The notes: generated from the sequence alone by a model not told the origin. Positions 1-8,987 are shown, counted from the first letter of the stretch. The stretch is 64,000 nucleotides of DNA from Scatosoma sp002474405 (GCA_937892545.1 CALAFO010000016.1:31192-95191), one strand, 5' to 3'. Numbers and translations: made by a program.

Positions 1-1829
1 TTGCGCACGGTGGAAAGACGGTGCGCGATGACGAACACCGTTCTGCCTTTCATCAGCTTATCCATGCCGTCCTGTACCAGCGCTTCGGTTCGCGTATCGA
101 TGGACGACGTGGCTTCGTCCAGAATCATTGCGGGCGTATCCGCCACCGCCGCGCGGGCGATGGACAACAGCTGCCGCTGCCCCTGCGAAAGGTTGGCGCC
201 GTTGCCCGTGAGCATCGTTTCGTACCCCTGCGGCAGGCGCGTGATGAAATCGTGCGCGTTGGCAAGTTTCGCCGCGGCGACGCATTCTTCGTCGGTGGCG
301 TCCAGTCTGCCGTAACGGATATTTTCCATGACGGTGCCCGTAAACAGGTTGGTATCCTGCAGCACGATGCCGAGCGAGCGGCGCAAATCGTCCTTCCGGA
401 TTTTATTGATATTGATGCCGTCGTAACGGATTTTGCCGTCCGCGATGTCGTAAAAACGGTTGATGAGGTTGGTGATTGTGGTTTTGCCTGCGCCCGTTGC
501 GCCCACGAATGCGATTTTCTGCCCCGGTCGGGCGTATAACGTTACGTCGGTGAGCACCTGTTTTTCGGGCGTGTATCCGAAATCCACGTGATCGAGCACG
601 ATGTCGCCCTGCAATTCGGTATACGTGATTTCGCCCGTGGCTTTGTGGAGATGCTTCCACGCCCAGAGTTCCGTGCGTTCCTGCGTTTCGGTGAGTTCGC
701 CGTTTTCGCCGCGTTTCGCGTTGACGAGCGTAACGTAGCCTTCGTCGGTTTCCGGCTGTTCGTCCATCAGATCGAACACGCGCGAAGCGCCCGCGAGACC
801 CATGGCGATCATGGAGACCTGCTGCGACATTTCGTTCACCGCCTGCGTGGATCTTCTCGCCATGCCGAGGAACGGGATAATGAAGCCGAACGAGATGGGA
901 ACGAGCCCCGTTTTCAGCGAAGAAATGCCGATATTGTTGATGCCCGAAGCGAACAACAAGCCGCCGCAGATGGCGAGGAACACGTACGTGAAGTTACCGA
1001 TATTGCCGAGGATAGGTCCCAGCACGTTGCCGTAGATATGCGCGTTTTTCGCATCGGTGTACAGCTGTTCGTTGTATTTATCGAAGTCGGCTTTGGCGCG
1101 TTCTTCGTGCGTGAACACCTTTACCACCTTCTGCCCTTTCATCATTTCTTCCACGAAGCCTTCTTCGCTGCCGAGCGAGCGTTGCTGCGCCACCATGTAT
1201 TTGGAAGAGGCGCCGCCCACTTTCTTCACGACGAAGAACATTAAAACGCAGCAGAGAACGAACACCGCGGACATGATGACGGAGTACCACAGCATGAGCG
1301 CCACCGCCACGAGCAGCGTGAGCGAGCTGGATAACAGCGTGGGAAGGCTTTGCCCTACCAGCTGACGAAGCGCGTCGGTATCGTTCGTGTACGTAGACAT
1401 GATTTCGCCGTGCGCGTGCGTATCGAAAAATTTCACGGGAAGCGTTTCCATTTTATCGAACATATCGCGGCGGACGTGATACAGCGTGCCCTGCGTTACC
1501 ACCGCCATGATGCGGTTGTAGGTGAACGTGGCGAGCAGCGCGAGGAAATAACACGAGCCCATGACGATGATGAACGTGCGGAGTTTGCCCGCAACGCTTT
1601 CGTAGCCGTTCACGATGCCGGGATTCATGATGTCGTCGATGTTTTTCTGCATGAACAGCGAAGAAACGAGTCCGCCGCCCGCGCTTACGACAAGGCATAA
1701 AAGCACGGCAAGAAGATGCCATTTATAGTATTTGAAAACATATTTCATCAGGCGCGGAAACGTGCCTTTTTTGATTGCGCCCTTAGGTACGGCGCCGCCG
1801 CGCATACGACCGCCTTTCATTCCTGCCAT
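1..1829 (-). CDS. ABC exporter subunit (TMD-NBD), catalytic half of a heterodimer, 3' end cut by window
   Basis: This is a multidrug/lipid-type ABC exporter half-transporter: membrane domain first, ATPase domain last. Reading the minus strand from ATG at 1829 gives 609 codons before the window edge. The N-terminus is MAGMKGGRMRGGAVPKGAIK followed by a hydrophobic first helix. Near the edge the signature LSQGQRQ, the Walker B segment MILDEATSSID with the catalytic Glu, and the H-loop IAHRLS are visible, so only roughly the last 50-70 residues are missing. The start codon shares one base with the stop of the upstream ABC gene (TAATG), so the two are translationally coupled. The canonical Glu here, against Asp in the partner, marks this as the hydrolysis-competent half of an asymmetric heterodimer. 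The substrate cannot be told from sequence; a MarR regulator heads the operon. Confidence 0.93.
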   Translation of the reverse strand, partial: MAGMKGGRMRGGAVPKGAIKKGTFPRLMKYVFKYYKWHLLAVLLCLVVSAGGGLVSSLFMQKNIDDIMNPGIVNGYESVAGKLRTFIIVMGSCYFLALLATFTYNRIMAVVTQGTLYHVRRDMFDKMETLPVKFFDTHAHGEIMSTYTNDTDALRQLVGQSLPTLLSSSLTLLVAVALMLWYSVIMSAVFVLCCVLMFFVVKKVGGASSKYMVAQQRSLGSEEGFVEEMMKGQKVVKVFTHEERAKADFDKYNEQLYTDAKNAHIYGNVLGPILGNIGNFTYVFLAICGGLLFASGINNIGISSLKTGLVPISFGFIIPFLGMARRSTQAVNEMSQQVSMIAMGLAGASRVFDLMDEQPETDEGYVTLVNAKRGENGELTETQERTELWAWKHLHKATGEITYTELQGDIVLDHVDFGYTPEKQVLTDVTLYARPGQKIAFVGATGAGKTTITNLINRFYDIADGKIRYDGININKIRKDDLRRSLGIVLQDTNLFTGTVMENIRYGRLDATDEECVAAAKLANAHDFITRLPQGYETMLTGNGANLSQGQRQLLSIARAAVADTPAMILDEATSSIDTRTEALVQDGMDKLMKGRTVFVIAHRLSTVR

Positions 1830-3637
1830 TATGCGTTACCTCCTTCGGATTGCTCCGCGCCGGCGACCGGTTCTTCCACGGTTTTGCCGCGCGTCTGCGA
1901 TTCGTATACTTCGCGGTAGATTTCGCTTGTCTGCATGAGTTCTTCGTGCGTGCCGCACGCCGCGATTTTTCCGCCGTCCATCACGATGATTTTATCCGCT
2001 TCTTCGACGCTTGCCACGCGCTGGGCGATGATGATTTTCGTGGTGCCCGGAATTTCCTTTAAGAACGCCGCGCGGATGAGCGCGTCCGTTTTGGTATCCA
2101 CGGCGGACGTGGAATCGTCCAGAATTAAAATCTTCGGCTTCTTTAAAAGCGCGCGGGCGATGCAAAGGCGTTGCTTCTGACCGCCCGAAACGTTGGTGCC
2201 GCCCTGTTCGATATACGTATCGTATTTATCGGGGAATTGCGATATGAATTCGTCCGCCTGCGCGGCTTTGCACGCCGCGACGAGTTCTTCGTCGGTAGCG
2301 TGTTCGTTGCCCCAGCGCAGGTTTTCTTTGATGGTGCCCGAAAACAGCACGTTTTTCTGGAGAACGACGGAAACCTGATTGCGGAGCGCATCGAGATCGT
2401 AATTTCTCACGTCTTCGCCGCCCACTTTCACCGCGCCTTCCGATACGTCGTACAGGCGGGGTATCAGCTGAATGAGCGAGGTTTTCGAAGATCCCGTGCC
2501 GCCTAAAATACCCACCGTTTCGCCCGATTTTATCTGCAGATTGATATCGGACAAAGCGAACTTTTCCGCTTCTTTCGAGTATTTGAAGCTGACGTTTTCG
2601 AAGGACACGGAGCCGTCTTTCACTTCCGTCAAGCCGTTTTCGGGGCTGACGAGATCGGATTTGCATTCCAGCACTTCGGTGATACGCCTTGCAGATTCGA
2701 CGGACATGGTGAACATAACCATAATCATTGCCGCCATCATCAGCGAGGAAAGAATCTGCACGCCGTAGGTGATGATTGCGGAAACGTTGGCGGGCGTGAA
2801 GCTGCCGTACACGGGGGTGCCGTTTACCGCGCTGCCGCCGCCGATGACCATTTTCGCGCCGAAATACGTGATTAAAAGCGAAGCCGTATACATGGCGAAC
2901 ATCATGAGCGGCGAATTGAGCGCGATGATTTTTTCCGCTTTCGTAAAGTTGTCGCGGACGTCGCCTGCGGCTTTATCGAATTTCTTCTGCTCGTAATCTT
3001 CGCGCACGAACGATTTTACCACGCGGATGCCGCTGACGTTTTCCTGTACGGAATTGTTGAGCGCGTCGTACTTTTTGAAGATGCGGCGGAACAACGGCAT
3101 CGCCTTACGCATGATGAGGAACAATCCGAACGCGAGGACGGGCAGAATCACCACGTAAATCAGCGTGAGCTTTACGGAAATCGTGCAGCCCATCACGATG
3201 GCGAAAATAAACATCAGGGGCACGCGGATAACGATTCGCAGGCACATCTGGAACGCCATCTGCACGTTGGTTACGTCGGTGGTTAAACGCGTTACGAGCG
3301 ACGAGGACGAAAATTTATCCACGTCTTTGAACGAGAAATCCTGCACGGCGTAGAACAAATCTTTCCGAAGGTTTTTCGCGAAACCGCAGCTGGCGATTGC
3401 GGCATACTTGCCGCCCATCACGCCGCCCGTGAGCGAAAAGATCGCGAGGACGAGCATGATGCCGCCGTAGCGCAGAATCTGCGCCATGGGCACGCTGCCG
3501 CTTGCGTCGGTTGCCAGCATTTTCGTCATCATGAACGGAATCAGGCATTCGCACAACGCTTCGAGCGTCATAAAAAGCGGCGTTATGAGCGCGGGCTTTT
3601 TATATTCCCGCACGCTTTTCAACAGTGTTTTTACCAT
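1829..3637 (-). CDS. ABC exporter subunit (TMD-NBD), degenerate-site half of a heterodimer
   Basis: A 602-aa ABC exporter half-transporter of the MdlB/LmrA-type family. Six hydrophobic stretches occupy about residues 15-315. The ATPase domain follows, with Walker A GGTGSSKT at about 379-386, signature VSGGQKQR, Walker B ILILDDSTSAVD and switch His in IIAQRVASVEEADKI, where H is replaced by Q. The residue after the Walker B Asp is Asp instead of Glu and the switch histidine is missing. Both are hallmarks of the non-catalytic nucleotide site in heterodimeric exporters such as TM287/288. It lies 36 bp downstream of the marR-type gene and overlaps the next ABC gene by one base, forming a three-gene operon. 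The role is inferred as efflux controlled by the MarR protein; the substrate is unknown. Confidence 0.95.
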   Translation of the reverse strand: MVKTLLKSVREYKKPALITPLFMTLEALCECLIPFMMTKMLATDASGSVPMAQILRYGGIMLVLAIFSLTGGVMGGKYAAIASCGFAKNLRKDLFYAVQDFSFKDVDKFSSSSLVTRLTTDVTNVQMAFQMCLRIVIRVPLMFIFAIVMGCTISVKLTLIYVVILPVLAFGLFLIMRKAMPLFRRIFKKYDALNNSVQENVSGIRVVKSFVREDYEQKKFDKAAGDVRDNFTKAEKIIALNSPLMMFAMYTASLLITYFGAKMVIGGGSAVNGTPVYGSFTPANVSAIITYGVQILSSLMMAAMIMVMFTMSVESARRITEVLECKSDLVSPENGLTEVKDGSVSFENVSFKYSKEAEKFALSDINLQIKSGETVGILGGTGSSKTSLIQLIPRLYDVSEGAVKVGGEDVRNYDLDALRNQVSVVLQKNVLFSGTIKENLRWGNEHATDEELVAACKAAQADEFISQFPDKYDTYIEQGGTNVSGGQKQRLCIARALLKKPKILILDDSTSAVDTKTDALIRAAFLKEIPGTTKIIIAQRVASVEEADKIIVMDGGKIAACGTHEELMQTSEIYREVYESQTRGKTVEEPVAGAEQSEGGNA

Positions 3638-3673
3638 ACTTTTCTTTCCTTTTTACCTTACTTATTATACGTT

Positions 3674-4192
3674 TTATTTGTTTGCTTTAACCTCTTTATC
3701 GGCGTCTTTCGGCGGCTCTGCCGTAACTTCGCGGACGTTTTGATAAATGCGTTCGAGATTTTTTCGCATCGTTTCCTTTTCCGCCTCGGAAAAACCTTTC
3801 AGAAGCATGGTTTCGATGTCTGCCCGGCGGCGCTTCATCTCATCGAACGAAGCGTATTCCTTTTCGGTGAGCCGCACCGTTTTCGCGCGGGAATCCGCCT
3901 TGCTTTTTTCGCACGTTACGTAGCCTTTTTCGGCAAGCCGCGAGATGATGCCCGATACGGTGGCGTGCGATACGTCGAGATACGTTTCGATTTCTTTCAT
4001 CGAACATTCGCCGTCCGCGTGCGCGTGCAGGAAAAACAATACCTTCCCCTGCGCGTACGTTACGTCGTGTTCGAAGCCTTTTTTATCGGCGTACGCCTGC
4101 AGACGTTCGGAAATCTTTTTGAGATATACGCCTACGTCTTTGCGGCGCTCGCAGAAGCCCTCCGCTTCGCGCGTGCTCTCTCCGTCTTTCAT
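3674..4192 (-). CDS. MarR-family transcriptional regulator
   Basis: A 172-aa winged-helix protein. The recognition region reads MKEIETYLDVSHATVSGIIS, followed by the wing ADSRAKTVRLTEKE, the usual MarR arrangement, with helical dimerisation segments on both sides. The start is the ATG at 4192, preceded by AAGGAG at proper spacing. It is the first gene of the operon with the two ABC exporter halves. Its promoter carries a perfect inverted repeat in the spacer between -35 and -10, which strongly suggests autorepression of the whole operon relieved by a small-molecule ligand. The charged C-terminal tail (about residues 155-172) is longer than in typical MarR proteins of about 140-150 aa. Confidence 0.93.
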   Translation of the reverse strand: MKDGESTREAEGFCERRKDVGVYLKKISERLQAYADKKGFEHDVTYAQGKVLFFLHAHADGECSMKEIETYLDVSHATVSGIISRLAEKGYVTCEKSKADSRAKTVRLTEKEYASFDEMKRRRADIETMLLKGFSEAEKETMRKNLERIYQNVREVTAEPPKDADKEVKANK

Positions 4193-4254
4193 GACCGCTC
4201 CTTGTTTTTTGCTTACCGCCGCGCGTTTTTATATACGCGGCGCCGATTATCTTT

Positions 4255-4283
4255 ATTATATGTAGCGTGCTACAAAAAGTCAA
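4255..4283 (-). promoter_or_regulatory. marR-ABC operon promoter with palindromic operator in the spacer
   Basis: On the minus strand TTGACT (4278-4283) and TATAAT (4255-4260) are separated by 17 bp. The spacer contains TGTAGC-AC-GCTACA (4261-4274 on the plus strand), a perfect 6-2-6 inverted repeat. A dimeric MarR protein bound there would block RNA polymerase directly. Confidence 0.85.
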
Positions 4284-4400
4284 GCGAAAATCGGGAATTT
4301 TTTCCGTTTCACGAAATTTTCATTTTGACGGACGAAAAGCGCGGGGAAGCGGGCGGAAAAGCGCGGGAACGGATGAGAACGACGCGGACGGAAAGCAAAC

Positions 4401-4427
4401 AAAAAACCGCCCCGACTTTGGGCGGTT
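4401..4427 (-). terminator. Intrinsic terminator of rplS
   Basis: On the minus strand an 8-bp stem AACCGCCC/GGGCGGTT (4405-4412 with 4420-4427) is followed by TTTTTTG. It lies about 40 bp past the rplS stop codon. Confidence 0.85.
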
Positions 4428-4465
4428 GTTTCGCATGACTTTGTTTCGAGAAGTAACCTTCCGGG

Positions 4466-4810
4466 TTAAATCTTCTCCTTGACTTTCGCCGCTTTCCCGG
4501 TGAGATCGCGAAGATAGTACAGTTTCGCTCTTCTCACTTTACCCTTTCTCACTACCGTGATGGAAGCGATTTTGGGCGAGTGAAGGGGATAAGTCTTTTC
4601 TACGCCTACGCCGTAAGAAATGTGGCGTACGGTGAAGGTTTCCTGAATACCGCCGTTCTTTCTGGCAATGACGATACCCTCGAAATTCTGGATTCTTTCC
4701 TTGCCGCCTTCGATGATTTTGTAGCCTACCTTTACGGTGTCGCCTACGTTGAATACGGGCAGGTCGGTTTTCATGTTCTCCGCGTCGATCGCTTTAATCA
4801 GTTCGCTCAT
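4466..4810 (-). CDS. rplS: Ribosomal protein L19
   Basis: A 114-aa protein with clear L19 sequence: FNVGDTVKVGYKI near the N-terminus, then FEGIVIARKNGG, TFTVRHISYGVGVEKTYPLH and the basic tail KVRRAKLYYLRDL. The E. coli protein is 115 aa, so the length fits. The ATG at 4810 (MSELIKAID) is chosen because GGAGG lies upstream of it; the longer in-frame extension to 4861 is in the mRNA leader. L19 sits at the 30S-50S interface. Here the gene is monocistronic, with its own consensus promoter and a terminator, whereas in many bacteria rplS follows trmD; no rimM or trmD is visible next to it. Confidence 0.97.
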   Translation of the reverse strand: MSELIKAIDAENMKTDLPVFNVGDTVKVGYKIIEGGKERIQNFEGIVIARKNGGIQETFTVRHISYGVGVEKTYPLHSPKIASITVVRKGKVRRAKLYYLRDLTGKAAKVKEKI

Positions 4811-4949
4811 TGTTGACTTTACCTCCTTTTTCAAAAACGTAACGTTCTCGATCTGCTGCACGGGTCCTCCCCGCGCCCTTTTTCTTTTTAGGTCGGCGGA
4901 ACGTTCGAAGTCGCTAACTATTATAAAGCATAAGCGGCGGATTCGTCAA
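4811..4949 (-). promoter_or_regulatory. rplS promoter and roughly 100-nt 5' leader (possible L19 leader)
   Basis: The promoter on the minus strand is TTGACG (4944-4949) and TATAAT (4920-4925) with an 18-bp spacer. The transcript would carry about 100 nt before the L19 start, including GC-rich complementary segments and two GAACGTT copies. Firmicute rplS genes often carry an autoregulatory L19 leader; I infer one by position and have not matched the structure to the known family. Confidence 0.6.
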
Positions 4950-5057
4950 GCGTTTTTGCCGTGCTTCCGCCTACTTTTTGCCGAAAAATTGCCCGAAAAC
5001 GCAAAACTTTCGTTTTTTACGCCGTTTTTGCGCCGCGGCGCGTATTTTTTGCGAAAT

Positions 5058-5915
5058 TTACAGAAACGGCAGCAGGCGGCTGATGTGTCCGAGAACGTAC
5101 GTCGGCTTTTCGGCGCCCTGCGCGGCGTCGACTTCGGCGATTTTAACTTCGCCGCTTAAAACGCAAAGCGTATCCGTGCCCGCGTTGTTGCCGGAGGCGA
5201 TGTCGGTATACAATCTGTCGCCGATGACTACGGTATCCGCCGCCGTTACGCCGAATTTTTTCATCGCGCCGAAAATCATTTCCGGCTTCGGTTTGCCGAT
5301 AAATACCGGAGTTTTCCCCGTGGCGCGCGCGTACCCCTCGCACATCGCCCCGCAATCGGGCACGTAACCGAATTCCGTGGGACATACCCAATCCGGATTC
5401 GTGGCGTAATAAGGCACGTTCAGTTCGGTGAGCATCCGGCAGGTAACGTACATTTTTTCGCCCGTGAGTTCGGGATCGTACGCCACCAGAATCGCGCGGG
5501 CGGAGGCGGCGTATTCCGTGGTGATATTCAGTCCGCCCTCAAGACATTCCCGCACGAACGAGCGGGTGCCCTGCACGTAAATCAAATCGGAAGCATGCCG
5601 TTCTTTCATCAACCGCACCGCCGCCTGCGCGGACGTGAAAAAATTATCTTCCGTTACGTTTTCCAGCCCCAGACGGCGCAGTTTTGCCACGTAATCGCCG
5701 ACGGATTTCGAAGCGTTGTTGGTGATGAACACCGTTTTGCCGCCGCGCGCCGCGATTTTTGCGAGAAGTTCTTTCACGCCGGGAAACAGACGGTTGCCGA
5801 GGTAAATCGTGCCGTCCATATCGAAAAGATAGAGTTTTTTGAAAAGCAGCGGAGAGGCGTCCTTTCCGTAATAATCTTTCAACGTATTATCTTTTTGTAT
5901 ATTGTCTTTCTGCAT
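5058..5915 (-). CDS. HAD-superfamily IIA phosphatase (NagD / p-nitrophenylphosphatase type)
   Basis: A 285-aa HAD hydrolase of subclass IIA. Motif I is FDMDGT (nucleophile and acid D32 and D34), motif II FITNNASKS, the C2-type cap lies in the middle, motif III is the Lys in GKPKPEMIF, and motif IV is VIGDRLYTDIASGNNAG. Family members dephosphorylate small phosphates such as glycerol phosphate, phosphoglycolate or nucleotides. It is the last gene of the operon with the GlpA-like oxidoreductase, 42 bp after the DUF1667 gene, so a glycerol-phosphate-type substrate is plausible but inferred. The N-terminus MQKDNIQKDNTLKD is repetitive and has no good ribosome binding site; the true start may be nearer KKLYLFDMDG. 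Confidence 0.92.
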   Translation of the reverse strand: MQKDNIQKDNTLKDYYGKDASPLLFKKLYLFDMDGTIYLGNRLFPGVKELLAKIAARGGKTVFITNNASKSVGDYVAKLRRLGLENVTEDNFFTSAQAAVRLMKERHASDLIYVQGTRSFVRECLEGGLNITTEYAASARAILVAYDPELTGEKMYVTCRMLTELNVPYYATNPDWVCPTEFGYVPDCGAMCEGYARATGKTPVFIGKPKPEMIFGAMKKFGVTAADTVVIGDRLYTDIASGNNAGTDTLCVLSGEVKIAEVDAAQGAEKPTYVLGHISRLLPFL

Positions 5916-5957
5916 ATTGTCTTTTTTAATAGCGCCGTCTTTTACAGCGCCCGCCCG

Positions 5958-6302
5958 TTAAAAATTGCCGGTAACGATTAAATCGGCGTCGTCGGAAATG
6001 TTTTTTACCAGCACGTCGCCGAGACGTACGGGCAGGCGGCATTTTGTGCGTTTAATGACTTCCATCACCGCGAAAATTTCCGATTTCCGGACGGGCTTGC
6101 TTGTTTTTACGGGAATCATTTCGCCGTTTTCGGCGCGCACCGCGGAAGTTACCACGCGGCGCGGACACACCACTTCCAATTCGGCGTACATTCTGCCGCG
6201 CGGACAGGAATTGCCGCGCACGCTTTTCACCGCTCCGTTTTCGGTTTCCACCGTGATTTCGCAGCCGACGGGACATTCGATACAAGTCAACGTTTTAATC
6301 AT
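5958..6302 (-). CDS. DUF1667-type cysteine protein of GlpABC-like clusters
   Basis: A 114-aa protein beginning MIKTLTCIECPVGCEITVET, with a C-x2-C-x3-C cluster and a further Cys in NSCPRG, spaced like the Fe-S site of molybdopterin oxidoreductases. Proteins of this type (DUF1667) are regularly encoded after a GlpA-like dehydrogenase and an FAD/NAD(P) oxidoreductase in anaerobes and are thought to be an electron-transfer partner. The ATG overlaps the end of the upstream gene by eight bases and is preceded by GGAGG, so it belongs to the same operon. Its exact function is not established. Confidence 0.88.
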   Translation of the reverse strand: MIKTLTCIECPVGCEITVETENGAVKSVRGNSCPRGRMYAELEVVCPRRVVTSAVRAENGEMIPVKTSKPVRKSEIFAVMEVIKRTKCRLPVRLGDVLVKNISDDADLIVTGNF

Positions 6303-7563
6303 TTTCCGCCTCCAGTTCTACCGTGATTCCGCCGTTTGCGCCGAGGAATTTATCCTGCGGAAGAATGAGATTTTCCATTTCGCCCGGCACGGCGATTTTT
6401 TTCTTTTTCTGCGCCAACACGGTTTCGCCGCATTTTGCCGTTATGGTGCAGTTCCGGAACGTATCCGTTACGCGGAAAAACAGTTTTACGTTGCCCGCCG
6501 CGCTTTTATCGATTTTCTGGGGGCACACGTACGAGACGTGCGCGCCGTTTTTCACCGCGACGAGTTCGCCGCGCGTTCTGCCGTGCAGCGAGTATTCCGC
6601 GGCGCTGCGCCCCGCGATTTCCGCTTCTTCCGAAACGAAATCCACGAGATCGTGCACCTGCAGTACGTTGCCGCAGGCGAAAATTCCCTCGGCGGATGTT
6701 TCGCGCGTCTGCGTAACTTCGGCGCCGCGCGTTTTCGGCGACAGCACGATGCCGGCGCCTTTCGTGAGTTCGTTTTCGGGAATCAGCCCCACGGAAAACA
6801 GCACCGTGTCGCAATCGAAGTGCATTTCCGTGCCAGCGATCGGTTGTTTGTTTTTATCCACCGCCGATACGACGACGCCGGTTACGCGTTGTTCGCCCTC
6901 GATTTTCGTGATCGTATGATTGAGATACAGCGGAATTCCGAAATCTTCAAGGCACTGCGCGATGTTGCGCTTCAAGCCGCTCGAATACGGCATGATTTCG
7001 CACACGGCAAGCACTTTTGCGCCTTCCAGCGTCATTCTTCGCGCCATGATGAGCCCGATGTCGCCCGAACCTAAAATCACGACGCGCCTGCCCGGCATAC
7101 AGCCTTTGATATTCACGTATTTCTGCGCCGTGCCCGCCGAATAAATGCCCGCGGGGCGCGTGCCCGCAACGTTCAGCGCGCCGCGGCTTCTTTCGCGGCA
7201 GCCCATGGCGAGAATCACGGCTTTCGCCTGCAGCGTTACCACGCCGCGCTCTTCGCCGACGACGGTTACTGTTTTATCGGCGGATAACGACAACACGGTG
7301 GTATTCAGCCACGTCGCGATGTTTCTTTTTCGCACTTCGGCAACAAACCGCGCCGCGTATTCCGGTCCTGCGAGGCTTTCTTTGAACCTCGTCAGTCCGA
7401 AGCCGTTGTGGATGCACTGATTTAAAATGCCGCCGAGCTTTTCTTCGCGCTCTACGATTAAAATATCGCGTTCGCCCGCGTCGTACGCGGCGATCGCCGC
7501 CGCCAGTCCCGCGGGTCCGCCGCCGATAATCACCACGCCGTACTCTGTTTTGGTTCCGCTCAT
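6295..7563 (-). CDS. NAD(P)/FAD-dependent oxidoreductase (GlpB-like partner)
   Basis: A 422-aa pyridine-nucleotide-disulfide-type flavoprotein. The FAD-binding GxGxxG is VVIIGGGPAGLAAAIAAYDA near residue 10, and NQCIHNGFGL follows. The second Rossmann motif VVILGSGDIGLIMARRM lies mid-protein, and the closing FAD motif GIFACGNVLQVHDLVDFVSE follows. The start is MSGTKTEYG at 7563, with AGGGGG upstream and a 4-bp ATGA overlap with the preceding gene. It sits between the GlpA-like and DUF1667 genes; this trio is a recurring clostridial set that probably oxidises glycerol-3-phosphate and passes electrons on. It has no redox-active CxxC like thioredoxin reductase. Confidence 0.93.
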   Translation of the reverse strand: MSGTKTEYGVVIIGGGPAGLAAAIAAYDAGERDILIVEREEKLGGILNQCIHNGFGLTRFKESLAGPEYAARFVAEVRKRNIATWLNTTVLSLSADKTVTVVGEERGVVTLQAKAVILAMGCRERSRGALNVAGTRPAGIYSAGTAQKYVNIKGCMPGRRVVILGSGDIGLIMARRMTLEGAKVLAVCEIMPYSSGLKRNIAQCLEDFGIPLYLNHTITKIEGEQRVTGVVVSAVDKNKQPIAGTEMHFDCDTVLFSVGLIPENELTKGAGIVLSPKTRGAEVTQTRETSAEGIFACGNVLQVHDLVDFVSEEAEIAGRSAAEYSLHGRTRGELVAVKNGAHVSYVCPQKIDKSAAGNVKLFFRVTDTFRNCTITAKCGETVLAQKKKKIAVPGEMENLILPQDKFLGANGGITVELEAEND

Positions 7564-8987
7564 TTCGTTACCCCCTGCAAAAGATAGGATTCGCCGCCGC
7601 ATTTCGTTACTTTATCAAGCGTTATGCCGCGTTCTTTGGCGATGAGTTCCGCTACGTACGGCTGGCAGAAACCGCCCTGACATCTGCCCATGCCCGCGCG
7701 CGTGCGGCGCTTCACGCCGTCGATATCGTTTGCGGGCGGATTTTCGCGGAGGGCGCGCAGAATTTCGCCCTCGGTGATCTGTTCGCAGCGGCATACGATT
7801 CTGCCGTAGGCGGGTTTGCGACGGATGAGCGCGTTTTTTTCTTCGACGGTAAGATTTTTAAAGAAATCGGCGGCTTTGCGTGCGCCGTCGAACGCCGCGT
7901 TTTTCGTGAGCGGCAATAGTTTGCCCACAAGCTCTTCCACGGCGAATTTTGCGATGGCGGGCGAAGCCGTGAGTCCCGGAGATTCGATGCCGGCGAGGTA
8001 AATGACGCCCTTTGACGTTTTGCTTTCTTCGATGATGAAATCGTGCTTTCCGGAATACGCGCGCACGCCCGCGAACGACGTAATAGTGTTGAACAGCGGC
8101 GGATTTTTGCACATTTTACGCACTTTTTCCTGCACGAACGCCAGCCCCGCGGCAGTGGTTGCCGTATCCGGCGATTGCATTTCTTCCGCGGTGGGACCGA
8201 GCAGGATATTGTTATCCGCCGTCTGCGTTACAAGGATGCCTTTGCCGAGCTTCGTGGGCGTGAAAAACAGCGTGTGATGCACGAAATCGCCGCTTTCGCG
8301 ATCCAGCAGGATATATTCGCCCTTTCTTGCTCCGACGGAAATTTCGTCGCCGAACAGCGCCGCGATTCTGCCGCTTGCAAGCCCCGCGCAGTTGATGACG
8401 ACTTTGCCGCAGACTTCTCTGCCGTCTTTTGCGCGCAGCGTATAGCCGCCGCCCGTCTGTTCCGCCGCCGTAACTTCGAAACCGGTGTACAGCTTCGCGC
8501 CGTTATCCATGGCGTTGCCGATTGCCGCTATCGTGAGTCCGTACGGGCAGACGATGCCGCCCGTGGGCGCGTACAGCGCCGCAACCGCCTCGTCGGAAAC
8601 GTTTTCTTCCAGCGCCCTGAGTTCGTCCCGGCCGATGATTTTCAGCCCCGGTACGCCGTTCTTTTCGCCGCGCGATTGCAATTCTTTCAGCGTGCCGATC
8701 TCTTCATCGGAAAACGCGACGACGAGCGAGCCGTTGTTGCGGTATTTTACGCCGAGCTCCGCGCACAGCGACGGCATCATGCGATTGCCCTCTACGTTGA
8801 ATTTCGCTTTCAGCGAACCGGGCGCCGCGTCGAACCCCGCGTGCACGATGCCGCTGTTCGCCTTGCTTGCGCCCATACATACGTCGCTTTCTTTTTCAAG
8901 AAGGCAGGCGCTTACATTGTACTTCGCGAGTTCGCGCAGCGTTAATCCGCCGACGACTCCCCCGCCGATGACGATTACGTCGAACAT
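7560..8987 (-). CDS. GlpA-like FAD-dependent glycerol-3-phosphate dehydrogenase with BFD-like [2Fe-2S] domain
   Basis: A 475-aa FAD-dependent oxidoreductase of the DAO/GlpA-GlpO family. The N-terminus MFDVIVIGGGVVGGLTLREL is the FAD-binding motif, with MGASKANSGIVHAGF following in the family's usual place. The C-terminal 90 residues form a BFD-like iron-sulfur domain with VCRCEQITEGE and GRCQGGFC, giving the C-x-C...C-x4-C pattern. The start is at 8987, after GGGAGG, not the upstream in-frame ATG. It is the first gene of a four-gene operon with NAD(P)/FAD oxidoreductase, DUF1667 protein and HAD phosphatase. Predicted role: oxidation of glycerol-3-phosphate to dihydroxyacetone phosphate. A divergent DeoR-family gene, a GlpR-type repressor by context, probably controls it. 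Confidence 0.92.
   Translation of the reverse strand: MFDVIVIGGGVVGGLTLRELAKYNVSACLLEKESDVCMGASKANSGIVHAGFDAAPGSLKAKFNVEGNRMMPSLCAELGVKYRNNGSLVVAFSDEEIGTLKELQSRGEKNGVPGLKIIGRDELRALEENVSDEAVAALYAPTGGIVCPYGLTIAAIGNAMDNGAKLYTGFEVTAAEQTGGGYTLRAKDGREVCGKVVINCAGLASGRIAALFGDEISVGARKGEYILLDRESGDFVHHTLFFTPTKLGKGILVTQTADNNILLGPTAEEMQSPDTATTAAGLAFVQEKVRKMCKNPPLFNTITSFAGVRAYSGKHDFIIEESKTSKGVIYLAGIESPGLTASPAIAKFAVEELVGKLLPLTKNAAFDGARKAADFFKNLTVEEKNALIRRKPAYGRIVCRCEQITEGEILRALRENPPANDIDGVKRRTRAGMGRCQGGFCQPYVAELIAKERGITLDKVTKCGGESYLLQGVTK

Noticed and set aside
4811..4861. Longer N-terminus for L19 (MQQIENV...)
   Set aside because: The ribosome binding site and family length support MSELIKAID at 4810; the extension lies in the leader.
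5030..5041. GCGCCGCGGCGC perfect palindrome after the HAD gene
   Set aside because: No T run follows on the minus strand, so it is not a clear terminator; high GC makes a chance palindrome likely.
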